A stretch of DNA of 64,000 nucleotides from positions 5,857,501 through 5,921,500 of the forward strand of contig JBBBDQ010000398.1 in assembly GCA_037127315.1 (NCBI GenBank), read 5' to 3'. This DNA is from Ascarosepion bandense. Taxonomy: Eukaryota; Mollusca; Cephalopoda; Sepiida; Sepiidae. The position numbers were made by a program, and so were the translations under genes. How positions within the stretch are numbered: the stretch's first letter is position 1; each line of letters starts with the position of its first letter. Of this stretch, positions 31,801 to 43,011 are shown one piece after another. Under the pieces are notes generated by a model. The model worked only from the letters and a program-made list of their open reading frames with translations. It was not told where the DNA came from and did no database searches.

Positions 31801-32683
31801 GGAGATTAGTGCTTCATAAATATTATATGGATTTTGTTTATTAGTGACGCCATTTATATGTCAGGCTCGCAGTATTTTGTGTGATGTGTTATGTATTAAA
31901 TTATGCACCTTTTTTAAGAAGAAAAAATTGATATCAAGAACATATGGATCAATTAATGATCTAATTTGTATTTAGATATGTAGTAATTATTTTCAATTGA
32001 TCTACTTGAACTTTTTGCCTATACTGCATATGATTTATTACAGTAGATAATTAAGTTACAATAAAATTTGCATTTCATATGAATTTTAATTCATGAAAAT
32101 TGAGATGTAGTAGAGTGGGTAGCGCGTATTTTAGAGTGGGAGCGTTTCTTAGGGTGGGAGTGAATGTTTCGGATTTTGCACAAGACTGGCTCATCTGCGA
32201 ATGACTGAAATTTTAGCCAGAAATTTTCAAAAAGTTACTTGCTTAATATTTAGACTAGAAACAACAAGCGCCTAGAGCAAACGAAAAGCAGTTAGCGCGC
32301 GAAATAGGTTCACGCCAGAGTGAACCGAGAGTCGAAATTTTGCGAAGATTATAATTAGCCAATCAACTTCAGATTTTGTGTATGTTTAAGCCGAATGAAG
32401 TAGTTTTCTTTCGGTTGGCTGTGTTCTCCTTGGGCTAAGAATGATAGGATGTGGCTTTCTATTGGATAAGTATTTTTTTCGAAAAAAAAAATAGTAACAT
32501 AAACGATACGAAAATATAGGCAAGTATAGGTAAATACTTTAGACAAAAGTATTAGGTTAATAAACAGCCCTAGCAAATCGTTCATCTAATAATAACATAT
32601 GAAGAGAAATTCAAGCGCAGCTCCAGTGTCCGTTTCCTGCACAGGATTTTTCGCCCTCTAATCACTTTCCACCTATCTATCTA
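31801..32683. other. Unclassified with G-rich triplicate
   Basis: At 32108-32165 the motif GAGTGGG(A/T)AGCG recurs three times with ~28 bp spacing. The flanking 32240-32330 is unusually CpG-containing (GTTAGCGCGCGAAATAGG). Class unknown. Confidence 0.35.
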
Positions 32684-33398
32684 CTAGCAGTATAGCCCGG
32701 CGTTGCTCGAGTGTAATAAAAGCTTTAAAACTAATCCATGGTCCTGGAGCTCAGACTCTTTGGACGTTCGTACGAAAGACTAAAAAGCAATAGTTGTTTC
32801 CAGTTAAAGCGAAACCGTAGACTGAAAGAACAATGAATGGATGTAAGTAAAATTTAGATTTCCTGGTATCGATATCAAATACGTTTTTCTGTCGTAAACT
32901 GAATTTTGAAGACTAAATAAGTCCTCTGAGTAAATGGTATCATGGCTGAGACTACAAACTACAATTATACCTACTTAGAGCCAAGCCCGAATCAAAGACT
33001 AAAATAAAAGAGCTGAAAAAAGTACAGACATACAGGTAGATAAACAGACATACACATAAATATCTTGCCTTTTATATATATAATCGATTTTCTGCACTAT
33101 TGTAAGAACTGCAACCTTGTAACTTCTGAATATCGTTTCTTATGTCTTTGTCTATGAGTGTATCAAATTTGATTAAAATCGGAGCACCCCTTCTATAACC
33201 CGATTTTTTCAATTATCGATTTTCTATATTTATCGGGAGAACCTCGACACAAGACCTAGCTAAGAACACACGCAGACGCTTATAGTACAACTGTGTAAAT
33301 TTTTCAGAAAATCGGTTCAGCCATTTCGGAGTCTATAGTTAACGGACACACAGACACATTAAAAAAATTATTTGCTGCCTCGATACACTAAATATATA
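32684..33398 (+). mobile_element. Composite repeat U, copy 2
   Basis: It begins CTAGCAGTATAGCCCGGCG, shares the first ~330 bp with 9241, then TTTTATATATATAATCGATT and a second module (CTGCACTATTGTAAGAACTG, ATCAAATTTGATTAAAATCG, AAATCGGTTCAGCCATTTCG) ending in ACACACAGACACATT. The same two modules in the same order form 55598-56318, so they move as one unit of ~715 bp. Confidence 0.7.
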
Positions 33399-33798
33399 TA
33401 GCTTAAAAGAAAACCAATAAATAATTATCCAAATGTTGGAGAATTTTTGTCTTTATTTTCAACTGAAATTAAAGCAAAAATACGACGTTTAGAACGGCTC
33501 ATGATTACACATAATAGACATTCATTGTCTCTTATATTTAATAGCATATGTTTAGAAAATTACTTGCTGCCTCGATATACTAAATATATATATAGAGAGA
33601 TATGAGTGTATGTGTTTGTGTCCGCGCAAAATTTCATATATAATATATTCCTAAATTGATAACATAAATGAAAAAAAGATAAAATTATCTTAGACGACGC
33701 GTTTCGTCCTCTGAATGATTTTATCAAGGCGAATAAACGATATTATTTTCTAACAAGTAATTATTTACAAAACCAAAAACATACATGCTGCCTAAATG

Positions 33799-33845
<47 letters not shown>

Positions 33846-33951
33846 CATGCAGTGTGGGTATAGATGAATCCAAGGAGTATCCTGTACATACAATGGTAGG
33901 ATAACTCTCTAAGAGAGCTCTAAATATATATGTATATAAATACACCCAGCG
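33399..33951. other. Unclassified; short repeats and TA tract
   Basis: TTGCTGCCTCGATACACTAA occurs at 33371 and nearly identically at 33557, each followed by TATATA. The 33680-33760 block is the dispersed repeat also at 13.6 kb. (TA)n spans 33801-33842. Confidence 0.45.
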
Positions 33952-34077
33952 CAAAGGATTTTACACAAATGAGATTCACAAAGACTTAAAAAAGCCACTA
34001 AAATAACGGTCGCTCCCTTAAAAAAGAAAATTAAAGAAAAATACATCAGTTCGGCGAACACACACACATATTCATAA

Positions 34078-34116
<39 letters not shown>

Positions 34117-34218
34117 CAGAGGACACGCGTAGCGGCGGATGTCAACAAAAGTTCGAATATACATTCAGTCTGACAGATGGATTGCAGACCCGTAGATTTG
34201 AAACGTAAAGAAAGTCTC
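33952..34218 (+). repeat. Dispersed repeat, copy 2 (partner at 3.53 kb)
   Basis: TGAGATTCACAAAGACTTAA, TACATCAGTTCGGCGAACAC, ACACGCGTAGCGGCGGATGT and GTAGATTTGAAACGTAAAGA align with 3531-3850. A TA run replaces the degenerate ACACG repeat of copy 1. Confidence 0.6.
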
Positions 34219-35089
34219 ACATGCAAATATATATATATAACTTGTCTATATTATTCAATGAAACCTGTATTAATGAAAAAATGCTGCCAAAATACACACA
34301 ACATATATATATATATATGTTAGTATTTATGTGTACATATACTATATTTAACAACAGATTTAATAATACTCATAATTCTTCGGCATCAAATATTAATTTC
34401 GAAAAGACTAACATTACATATCATTTTAACTGTCTTTGGTAGATTGTATCTCTGACACAAACGTATGTACAAATTTTGGTTTAACGGCCACAGAATTATC
34501 AAGGTCTTTACTCTTAATTTGTCTGATACAAGTTCTCCTGTACAACACTTAAAAACACAATCCTGTCACATTTCATTATAGTGGAAAATAATTGTTGACA
34601 ACACAAATATACTACACCACAAACATAATAAAAAAAAAGATTCAAATTCTTGGGGCCCTTTATATTAAACCAATGGACTAACACTGACCAAATTTATTAC
34701 GAGAGTAGCAGCAATAATATGAAATGCATTTGATTAATATTTAAGCTTAATTTGCATTTTGACTATTTCTGTTTAGCCCGCTTACATTGCGATTCTTGCT
34801 TTGAAAAACAAAACAAAACAAAAAAAAAAATTTAAAAAAAACACCATAATTACAACTGATAACATTTCAAATTTAAAATAATTATCGAAGAACGAGTCCA
34901 AGTCCGTTTTCAAAATTCAGCATCTTACAATAAATTTTCTTCCACTAAGCACCTGATGATGATCTCGGAGGAGTTCAAAGAACATGTCTAAGGAAAAAAC
35001 TACTATTCTTTAATGAATTTCAACTTAATATATATATATATATAATGGGCAGAAATCTTTCATTTAAACATGTTTCGTTAGAAATGACA
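34219..35089. other. Unclassified
   Basis: 34250-34300 (CAATGAAACCTGTATTAATG, AAAAAATGCTGCC) matches 38.93 and the reverse strand of 39.13-39.18 kb. CTGATGATGATCTCGGAGG at 34952 resembles the hammerhead-like strand of other repeats. No coding sequence. Confidence 0.4.
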
Positions 35090-35410
35090 GTCAAGGAAGA
35101 TCTTAATCATTTTTTTATTTAATTTTGTAGTATTTTAGTGGTTTTTTTTTTTTTGCTAGAGATTAAGAATGTAAACATGTTTAATAATTTTTGTCTTTCC
35201 AAAGCGTTTTCAGCTTCTTCACGGGCCATTTTAAGATTGTTCACAGTCCTTGAAAAATTGATAATTCTTCGCTTCGCTTGTCATGTTATTCGGTTAGATT
35301 CTTTCTTCTCTTTCTTGTTTTTTTAATTTTTTCCTTCCGTTATCTTCTGTGTTTCTCCTGATTTTTAAGGTGTTCTAGATTTTCGCTTATTTATTATCTA
35401 GTGCTGTGTT
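35090..35410 (-). other. T-rich stretch, possible RTE-type LINE relic
   Basis: The minus-strand frames have the Lys-rich texture of the RTE post-RT region, but no diagnostic motif can be read. Low confidence. Confidence 0.25.
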
Positions 35411-36680
35411 GATCATCCATTAACAAAAGATCCAACCACCCACCAACGTTTATATATCTATGAACAAAAAATATCATAGAATTCCGGAAACATAAAAATA
35501 CTCAACCAAAACAAAAATAAATGCAAATCACTACTAGAAAATAGCTGTTATTCAAAAAATTAGAAGACACAAAATTTAAATAAATAAAAATGACCAAAAA
35601 ATTAAATAAATAAAATAACAACACAAAAGAAAAAGTAAGTTTCACCCCACCCTACAATAATGCAATAAAAACAAAAATAGAAAATTTTCTTCAAAATAAT
35701 TGAAAAACATTTTCTCGGACACAGCAAACTATCAAAAGACATGAATAGAAACACAGTCAAAATTAATTACAGCGAAACGGACAGCACGAAAATAATAAAA
35801 ACAAAATTTAAAAATGCTCAACAAAACCAATAACAACTACAAAACAACAAAAAACAACACCAATAAATGCAATTGGCGAAATAAAATCAACTTTTCACTT
35901 AGCAAACAATGACTAACTGATAATATAGAATATAATGCTACCGTAACAAAAAATATTAACACAGAAAAGAAAATTACATAGGAGCAACAGAAGCAACATT
36001 TACAGAAAGAAAACCTAATTCAAAACAGAAAGAGAGATAATCAACATCATATTATCAAAATATATAATAAGACAAAAAAATAAAGTGCAAAAATTAAATA
36101 GGAAATCATAAAAAAGCGGCCACACAGAAATTGCAGACTGTTTAGAGGAAAAGTTCGCAATAATCGCTATTCAAACCAAAGCAAACTACTAAATGAGAAA
36201 AATGAAATAATGCGGAGATGCAGAAACTCAAATAAATACTTATTTTGCCACTTAAATAATGATACAAAAAATAAACAAATATGATATAAATCGAAATTCC
36301 ATTACAAACTTCTAACACATTGCCCGAAAACCAATTAGAGAATAAGAACTACCACATTTTCAATCACAAATACCTAATTTTCACCACCAAAACCTGCTAA
36401 CAAAAACAGATGAAAGATTAAAACATGCACCTTTTGCAATATAAAAGCCCTACCAATACCAAAACAGAAATCAATTAAAAAAGAATTAATGCAATGCAAA
36501 TGGTGAACAATTATCCAATTTACCCCGCCATTGCCGCTAGCAAAAAAACAAACATAAAACTAACACATACACTTAACACAATATAAAAACCAACCAGCGG
36601 TTAGACCCATGGAAAAGCAAAAAAAAAACAAACACATACGCACAAACATTCAAGCGTACACAAACAAATATGTATAAATA
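35411..36680. other. A/C-rich, G-poor unclassified tract
   Basis: Over about 1.2 kb the plus strand is dominated by A with C and very little G. No periodic repeat, no coding frame and no recognised element. Confidence 0.5.
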
Positions 36681-36900
36681 GCTTTTCCTCTTTTCCAATC
36701 TTTTCACTCTTTTATTTAATTTAATTTTTTTTTTGTCAATTGGAGTAGATAGACTAAACTATCGCCCAGTTCACACTCCACCCACGTCTATTGAACAGGT
36801 GAAGAGGCCCATCCCTTGTTTCCTGTTTAGGATGTGGTTTCCTTTTTTTCTCTTTTCCAATATTTTCACTCTTACGTAGCCCCTGCGAAATCAACCAATC
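36681..36900 (+). mobile_element. Dimeric repeat C, diverged copy
   Basis: TTTTCCTCTTTTCCAATC remnant, T tract, CAATTGGAGTAGATAGAC, CAGTTCACACTCCACCCACG, GTTTAGGATGTGGTTTCC and TACGTAGCCCCTGCGAAATC. The 3' end is missing. Confidence 0.7.
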
Positions 36901-36954
36901 TATCACAAAATTTAATTTAACAAAGTTAACACCTACAACTATGAGGTTATGTAT

Positions 36955-37308
36955 TTTTACACCCTTTTACTTGGAAACCAATAAAATGTAAACACAAAAT
37001 TCTACTCTAACAGCTACTCTTCTCGCAATCCCGCCTGTGGACTTCCCTTCCATTTACTTGCTTTCCCGACAGCTACAATCTCCAATGATTTAAATGTAGT
37101 CAATTGTCATCTCCTATCACACTAATCTGAATCCTCTCTCTCATGCTCCTTTCTCCGTCCACTCAGCTCTCATTAGTATTCTCATTCTTTTATGACCCAC
37201 TTCCTGACACCCCCTATAACCTGTCATTCTTTCTCATAATTCCTATATAACCCCCTGCAAAACGGTGGCAGTCAAATGCTATGCTTGGGACGATATGATT
37301 ATAAAAAA
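36955..37308 (+). pseudogene. Jockey/CR1-like LINE 3' end
   Basis: CCTTTTACTTGGAAACCAAT, TTCTACTCTAACAGCTACTC, GACAGCTACAATCTCCAATG and a UTR ending ATGCTTGGGACGATATGATT, then a mixed A tail. It is 5'-truncated. Confidence 0.75.
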
Positions 37309-38250
37309 TATGTGCGAATGTATGTGCACACGTACGTAATGAACTCAAACACGCAAAAACGCAGTCAGACGTGTTCGCATGGACACGCGAACACGCATAT
37401 AGACTTAGAATTATGAACACACACATGCGCATACACACGAAATTAATCAACCGCTTAACAAGTTAAATAGGAATTCTCGCGCCCAATTTAAGCCACTCGA
37501 TTACGTATAGAATTATAATAACTACTAAAATTATTATATTGATAATTCAGTTTTATTATGTACAGAACTAGAAAAGCGCTTAAATTTTATCAACCCATGT
37601 TCTCAAATTGTTGTTTATTCCAATTAACACAGCTTTGAGGTTTACTCCCAACCTACGTCTCCAGAAACGGTTTTGCACAAGTCTCTTTGTACATTATTTT
37701 CTTAAAATGTATCTCGTATTTAATTTTTAAAATCCATTAAAGTAAAGTGGTCAAAGCACCAGAAAATAATAAGTTAACGAAGAACTAGCACTCTGAAAAT
37801 CAACAGAAAATAAGCAAACTATAACGGTAGAAAGATGAAAATGAAAAACAAGAAAGAGAAGAAAAAAGATAAACAGATAACAATGCATTCATTAAGGGAA
37901 AATAATTACACAGACTTACAGACAAATTTAACAAATAACACCGGTTCCACAACAGTATATAAACACACAAATACTGAAAAATATCAGCTGAAAAATTAGA
38001 CAAACTCTGGTGTGTGAGCGCATTAATATGTATTTGTTATATGGTATCTGACCTCATGCGAAATTTTGCACAGAAGTGCATTTTATGAACTAGCAAAAAT
38101 GTAAGCTTGATGACAAAAGAAAATAAATTTTGTTCTGAAAATAAATATTGTTTTGAAAAGTTAAGAGACAGAAATATATTTATAGTAAAATAAATATTAT
38201 TGCATTGAAGAAATGTAATTGAGTTTTGTGATTTGATAACCGGCGTAGTC
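37309..38250. other. Unclassified
   Basis: CA/CG-rich low complexity at 37310-37440, then AT-rich sequence without features. Confidence 0.4.
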
Positions 38251-38720
38251 ATGTCAGAAAATGTAAACCTCGAAATTGTTTTATAAAAAATGTGCCAGAA
38301 ACATGACGTGTGAAAAACAGGATTCGGGATATATAGATGAGAGAACAGTTGAGTTAGAAGTATTCGGTTATTAGTTCAGATTGTAAGTCAGACCGAGTAA
38401 GACATAAAGAGAGACAACGGAGCAGCGCGGTCACTTGGCCTCTGCCTCGATTCGTGTCTGCTGACTCTACGACCCGATTATCCTCCTACTCCACAGGCGA
38501 CGTCATCAAGAAATTAATCAAAGATATGTTGTATACGTTTATTTATATATTCGTCGTATCACAGTCATCATTCTATCAGCGAGAATATCGTCAAAGTTGC
38601 GAGTTTAGGTTTTAAATTTACTCATCGTCATAGTGGGTATACAAGACGTTTACGAAACTTCAAATCTGCATGACGGAAGTCACGACGATCAGTTAAGTGA
38701 TATTTTTTCCATATTAATCC
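38251..38720 (+). other. GC-richer, LTR-like island
   Basis: It starts TGTCAGAAAATGTAAACCTC (sequence also present inverted at 6.5 and 7.5 kb), has a TATA-like GGGATATATAGATGAGAG at 38326-38343, then a GC-richer transcript-like stretch (GGAGCAGCGCGG, GGCGACGTCATC). It may be part of an LTR. No terminal CA or target duplication was found. Confidence 0.35.
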
Positions 38721-38902
38721 ATTTTTTATTTCCATCTTTGAAATCGATAACTTGATCATTACAAGCCAGCTTGCCTTACATGTCTTTTTAAACTAGAGAA
38801 AGTCAGTAGTTTTTTCTTCAAACAATTTTCCAGCTCAACACTATTATAGTGAAAACTTTTGTTTGTAAATTTAAAACAATGTATGATTGAAGATCCATTA
38901 TA

Positions 38903-38943
38903 TATATACATATATATATATATAAATAAAAAATGCTGCCTAA

Positions 38944-39005
<62 letters not shown>

Positions 39006-39058
39006 GTATACGAAATAAAAAAAAATGCTGCCTAAAAACACAAACACACACACACACA

Positions 39059-39114
<56 letters not shown>

Positions 39115-39185
39115 TGTGTGTGAGTATTTAGGCAGAATTTTTTCATTGATGCATGTTTCATTAAATAATACAGACAAGTTTTGAC
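38903..39185. repeat. Compound CA/TA microsatellite cluster with inverted flanks
   Basis: (CA)n 38946-38984, (TA)n to 39005, (CA)n 39041-39057, (TA)n 39061-39112. AAATGCTGCCTAAA abuts the CA runs at 38933 and 39028, and its inverted form (TATTTAGGCAGAATTTTTTC) follows the last TA run at 39125. Frames through it are repeat peptides. Confidence 0.75.
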
Positions 39186-40130
39186 TATTTATTTTATGTC
39201 AATTTTTTCTCATATTGTCTGATAAGCTTAATAGCATTATCATTAAATGAAGAAAGAAAATATTGATACATTTTTTTTTATAATTCGGTCTAAGCTTTCG
39301 GCTTACATAAGCCATTTTCAAAGATACCAATTACATTATAGTATAACAATTCACGGACAAAGAATAATGACAGTCTGGTTTTGTTTACATGGAAGCTTTC
39401 CAAGCAACGACAAACTCAGGCATACAAGACGCTGGAAGCGAACATCACACCACTGCTTATGACGTCACACATGACCACGCGAGAATGAAAACAGGAAATA
39501 TTAAGTATGGGAGATCATTGGAATAAACTGATGGCTTCTATTATTAATTATAGGTATTTAAAAATTTTGGTCGAGATTTTATAGATTAATTTGTTCGGGT
39601 TAGGTTTTAACAGTTTTATGTATATAGCTTCAAGAATTTTTAGTTTTTGTTTATTGTTTTCATGCCTAAGTATAATTGTGTTTTCAATGGGGGTATTTGT
39701 GTTTATGTGACCAGGCATGTTGTTTTAGAGAGAGGGTGAGGGACTTTTATGATACAATATATTATGTATTAAAGGGCTCATTATTAGGAATAGAGTGAAT
39801 GTATAAAAGTGGACACTAATGTCAACACCCAGAATTGACGGTATGTTTCTGCATTTAGCAAGAAACAGATTTTAACCAATGTTTAGCATGAATCAGAATG
39901 ACTGTCGCTTCAGGCTGTTCACTTCAATGTCCAATTCTGTGCTCCCGCTAGTCGATATAGCACTATAAGGATTAGCAGAGTTCATAATACAGTAACTACT
40001 TACGGCTTTACGCTGCGTTATTTGGTTAATGAATTAAACGCAGTTCTTTTCGGCTATTAAATTGAACGGTTCCAGTTACTGACGTTTTTTTACATCCTGT
40101 GATTAACCTCTTATTAAAGATGCCGACCTC
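39186..40130. other. Unclassified
   Basis: No feature recognised. The stretch 39280-39500 is less AT-rich (GGAAGCTTTCCAAGCAACGA) but has no readable coding match. Confidence 0.35.
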
Positions 40131-40287
40131 TGTCGTACACCGACAGAACAGAGGAAAGATATTCATCTGATGACAAATCAGTAGGATTTTGATACCGCCT
40201 TAAAGCAAATGGTTAATCTAGATGCACTAAAGAGCTGTAATACAGCAAAACAGGCTTGTCTGAAGATGATTATATATATATATATAT
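40131..40287 (+). mobile_element. Hammerhead-bearing SINE, diverged
   Basis: GATACCGCC, TTAAAGCAAATGGTTAATCT, core CTAAAGA-GCTGTAATACAGC-AAAAC (40227-40251), then AGGCTT, GTC and TGAAGATGATTATATATA. It retains the 6-nt loop and a GTC cleavage-type triplet (40258-40260) but has lost core bases. Confidence 0.55.
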
Positions 40288-40366
40288 TAAAAAGTGTGAG
40301 AAGCCGTGAACGTTTTCTTTAAAGTGTATATCTATTGTTTTTGTTATTTAGTGTCCATAAGAGTAT

Positions 40367-40415
40367 TTGTGGCGCTACACGTGTTTCAAGTTCAAAATTG
40401 TCTCTCTTTAGACGA
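40367..40415 (-). ncRNA. Hammerhead-like motif in left Penelope arm
   Basis: On the minus strand: CTAAAGA, a weakened helix II (GAGAC/AACTT), GAAAC, ACGTGTAGC, then GCC in place of the expected GTC. It is the mutated counterpart of 41798-41853. Confidence 0.55.
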
Positions 40416-40983
40416 ATAAATCTGTGAATTTTTGTATCCAGTTCCTTTTGTTTCTGATCGCGAAGTTGTTGTTTTATAAATAAGTAATTAGAAAAAATAC
40501 GAAAATAAATAAAATCAGTAAAATAAAATAAAATATGATAAAATAAAATAAATGTTGGTACGCTGAATGGTCTGTTTTTCCCACATCAGCATGTGTATTA
40601 ATGGATAAACAGATAAATAAAAAACATATGAATGAATCAAGTGTTTATCCCAATTTGAAGTGGTTTTGGTCTGGGGTAACCATTTTAGTATGTTAAAATT
40701 ATGTTCTAGTCGCCTTAACTTATCTTATTATCGGTCATTTGGTTGTTCTTTATTGCTTTGATGTGTGTGTGTGTGTTTGTGTGTGTCTGTGTGTGTGAGG
40801 TTTTTTTTTTATTTATTTCGTCTTTATGTTTTAGAATTGTTTTATGGGTCATCTGGTTCTTTGTTATTTTGTGGGGTTATCTTTTGTATTTGGTGTGTGT
40901 GTATGTATGTGGGTTGTGTATATATGTGGATGTATGTGTGTTTCTCTGTGTTTTTCATGTTGTTTTGTTGAGTGAAGGCTTGT

Positions 40984-41400
40984 ATTTTTTATGAATCTTT
41001 CTTCCTGCATTATTAATATTTCATAATCTGTGTTTTTATATAAGGGTATAACACTGAATTTGCCATCACTACATTCATGCAAATGTTGAGAAACATATAT
41101 TTTCCTGTTACGTGATAGAATTATATTGCTTCTATGAAGAGAAATTCTATTGTTCAAACATTGTGTCGCTCCTACGTATATCTTTGCGCATTTGTCGCAT
41201 TTTAGAGCGTAAAGTACATTTTTCGAGTTGCAGCTCAGATCCGATTTTATTTCGAATGTAGTTGCGTTTTCAAACTGGAGGTGTTTTCCTTCTATTATTA
41301 TGTTGCATACTCCACATCTTTTTTGTTGCAGTCTGTGAATCCCTGTGTTGTGTGTTGTTGTTCGAATTTCGATGAGGTTAAGATGTCTTTTAATTTTTGG
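40984..41400 (-). pseudogene. GIY-YIG endonuclease of Penelope-like element
   Basis: The frame contains KRCGVCNIIIEGKHLQFENA, then TTFEIKSDLSCNSKN, VLYALKCDKCAKIYVGAT and LNNRISLHRS. It has a CxxC plus the (V)LY...C..C..IYVGAT core and downstream Arg/His of the Penelope-type GIY-YIG nuclease. It continues for ~60 more codons (HLHECSDGKFSVIPLYKNTD, YEILIMQEERFIK) before degenerating. In this family the nuclease lies C-terminal to the RT and nicks target DNA. The RT that should precede it on the minus strand is missing; the frame hits a stop near 41395. Confidence 0.8.
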
Positions 41401-41454
41401 GGGCTGGCGTTTGCTGTTAATTATTTTGGTTGTGCTTAAGAATTTTTTTTTATT

Positions 41455-41655
41455 TTTTAATTATTACACACTACACAATATACTTCAACACCTGCACCCC
41501 AAAATCAAGTTCACGCTAGAATATAGTTATAAAGAATTACCATTTCTAGGCGTACTCATAAAAAATGAACACAACCACATCATCACATATAAACACTTGG
41601 TTCATTCATCTGTTTATTTATCTGTTTATCCATTTATACAAGTGCTGATGTGAGA
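41455..41655 (+). pseudogene. Penelope-like RT fragment
   Basis: YTLHNILQHLHPKIKFTLEY then SYKELPFLGVLIKNEHN matches the segment after the catalytic YADD of Penelope RTs (L-HP-I-FT-E-....-LPFLD-LI). It runs opposite to the endonuclease fragment 60 bp away and ends at a stop at 41651. Confidence 0.65.
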
Positions 41656-41797
41656 AAACACAGACTATTCAACGAACCAACATTTGATTTATTTTATCTT
41701 ATTTTATTTATTTTCCCATTTTTTCTACTTACTTATTTATAAAACAACAACTTCGCGATCAGAAACAAAAGGAACTGGATACGAAAAGCCACAAATA

Positions 41798-41853
41798 TAT
41801 TCGCCTGAAGAGAGTCAATTTTAGACTCGAAACACGTGTAGCGTCACAAATAC
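41798..41853 (+). ncRNA. Hammerhead ribozyme-like motif in right Penelope arm
   Basis: CTGAAGA (41805-41811), helix II GAGTC-AATTTTA-GACTC with five perfect pairs, GAAAC (41829-41833), a short helix III/loop ACGTGTAGC, then GTC (41843-41845). Helix I can form between TATTCGC upstream and ACAAATA downstream with two mismatches. Position 7 of the core tolerates A. Minimal type I hammerheads are documented in Penelope-like elements. Confidence 0.65.
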
Positions 41854-41943
41854 CATTATGGACAGTTAATGTATCATAACATGTATAATAACAAAAACAA
41901 TAAATATACACTTTAAGGGAAACGTTCACGGCTTCTCACACAT

Positions 41944-41989
41944 TTTATTCTACACCAATTTCTCTCGTTGGAACAATCCTATTTCTTTT

Positions 41990-42026
<37 letters not shown>

Positions 42027-42190
42027 CATCTAACCTTGTGCCGTACTTAGTTATTTTTACAAAATATAATTACTATTGGAAGTTCTATTAAATATCAACA
42101 AGTTCTCTATATATTTCATATTAGAAAGCACTAGGTGTCGAAATAGTGCTTTCTATATGTTGATGTTTATTTTAGAGAAGTTATTGAAGT
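41944..42190. other. Unclassified; TA tract
   Basis: (TA)n 41995-42024. Nothing else recognised. Confidence 0.4.
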
Positions 42191-42290
42191 TCAGCTTAGG
42201 CAAAAATTCTGTGTTCCCCCCTGTGTGGATCGAATTTCTATCGCCTACGAGAAAAAATGTCTAGCCATTGCTCCACAGGTAGGCGCGCAA
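42191..42290 (-). mobile_element. tRNA-like fragment (SINE head)
   Basis: The minus strand reads CTGTGGAGCAATGGCTAGAC (A-box-like) and AAATTCGATCCACACAG (B-box-like) ~30 bp later, with complementary ends CTGTGG/CCACACAG. It does not fold as a full cloverleaf, so it is a tRNA-derived relic rather than a gene. Confidence 0.4.
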
Positions 42291-42299
42291 TGTTTTTAT

Positions 42300-42656
42300 T
42301 CCTACACTTTAAATGGAGTAAAAGTCACAAGCAAAAGAAGGAAAAGCGTTAATGAAGGAAGAAAGTTAATCTAGACACGAGGAAAGAAATAAAAACATTG
42401 AATGGAAATAGGTTGCAACGAAAAATATCTGAAAAGAGAAGGAATACAAGGAAACTAGAAAAAAAAGAGATAATAAAAATAAAATAAATGCTGAAGGAAG
42501 GAAGGAAGGAAGGAAGGAAGGAAGGAAGGAAGGAAGGAAGGAAGGAAGAAAATATAAAAGAGAAAGGTAATCCATAATATGAAGAAAGACATGCATTAAA
42601 TATAAATAAGGTAATTATGAATGAATAAATAAATAATGAGAAACAAATGAAGGAAC

Positions 42657-42706
<50 letters not shown>

Positions 42707-42975
42707 ACTGAAACTAGAAAGAAAGAAAATAAAAAATAAAGAAAAGCAGACACGGAAGAAGAAAAGCAAAGAAAGAAACAAACAAACAAGCAAAAAAGTG
42801 AAACTAAAAGGAAGAAAGGAAGGAAGGATGGAAGGAAGGATGGAAGGAAGGAAGGAAGGAAGGAAGGAAGTATAAATGTGAAAGATAAGTCATAATATGA
42901 AGAAAGCCATGCATCATATAGAAATAAAGTAATTATGAATGAATAAATAAAAAAATGAGAAACAAATGAAGGAAC

Positions 42976-43011
<36 letters not shown>

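Larger units (their letters stand above)
40293..41943. mobile_element. Penelope-like element, inverted composite
   Basis: Inverted arms 40293-40490 (-) and 41737-41943 (+) share CGCGATCAGAAACAAAAGGA, AACACGTGTAGCG and ACGTTCACGGCTTCTCACAC. Between them lie a minus-strand GIY-YIG endonuclease fragment and a plus-strand RT fragment. This looks like two 5'-truncated copies head to head, or one element that suffered inversion. The class is recognised from the endonuclease plus RT sequence. Confidence 0.75.

Noticed and set aside
42191..42290. A functional tRNA gene
   Set aside because: A-box and B-box-like strings exist, but no seven-bp acceptor stem or anticodon arm can be formed.
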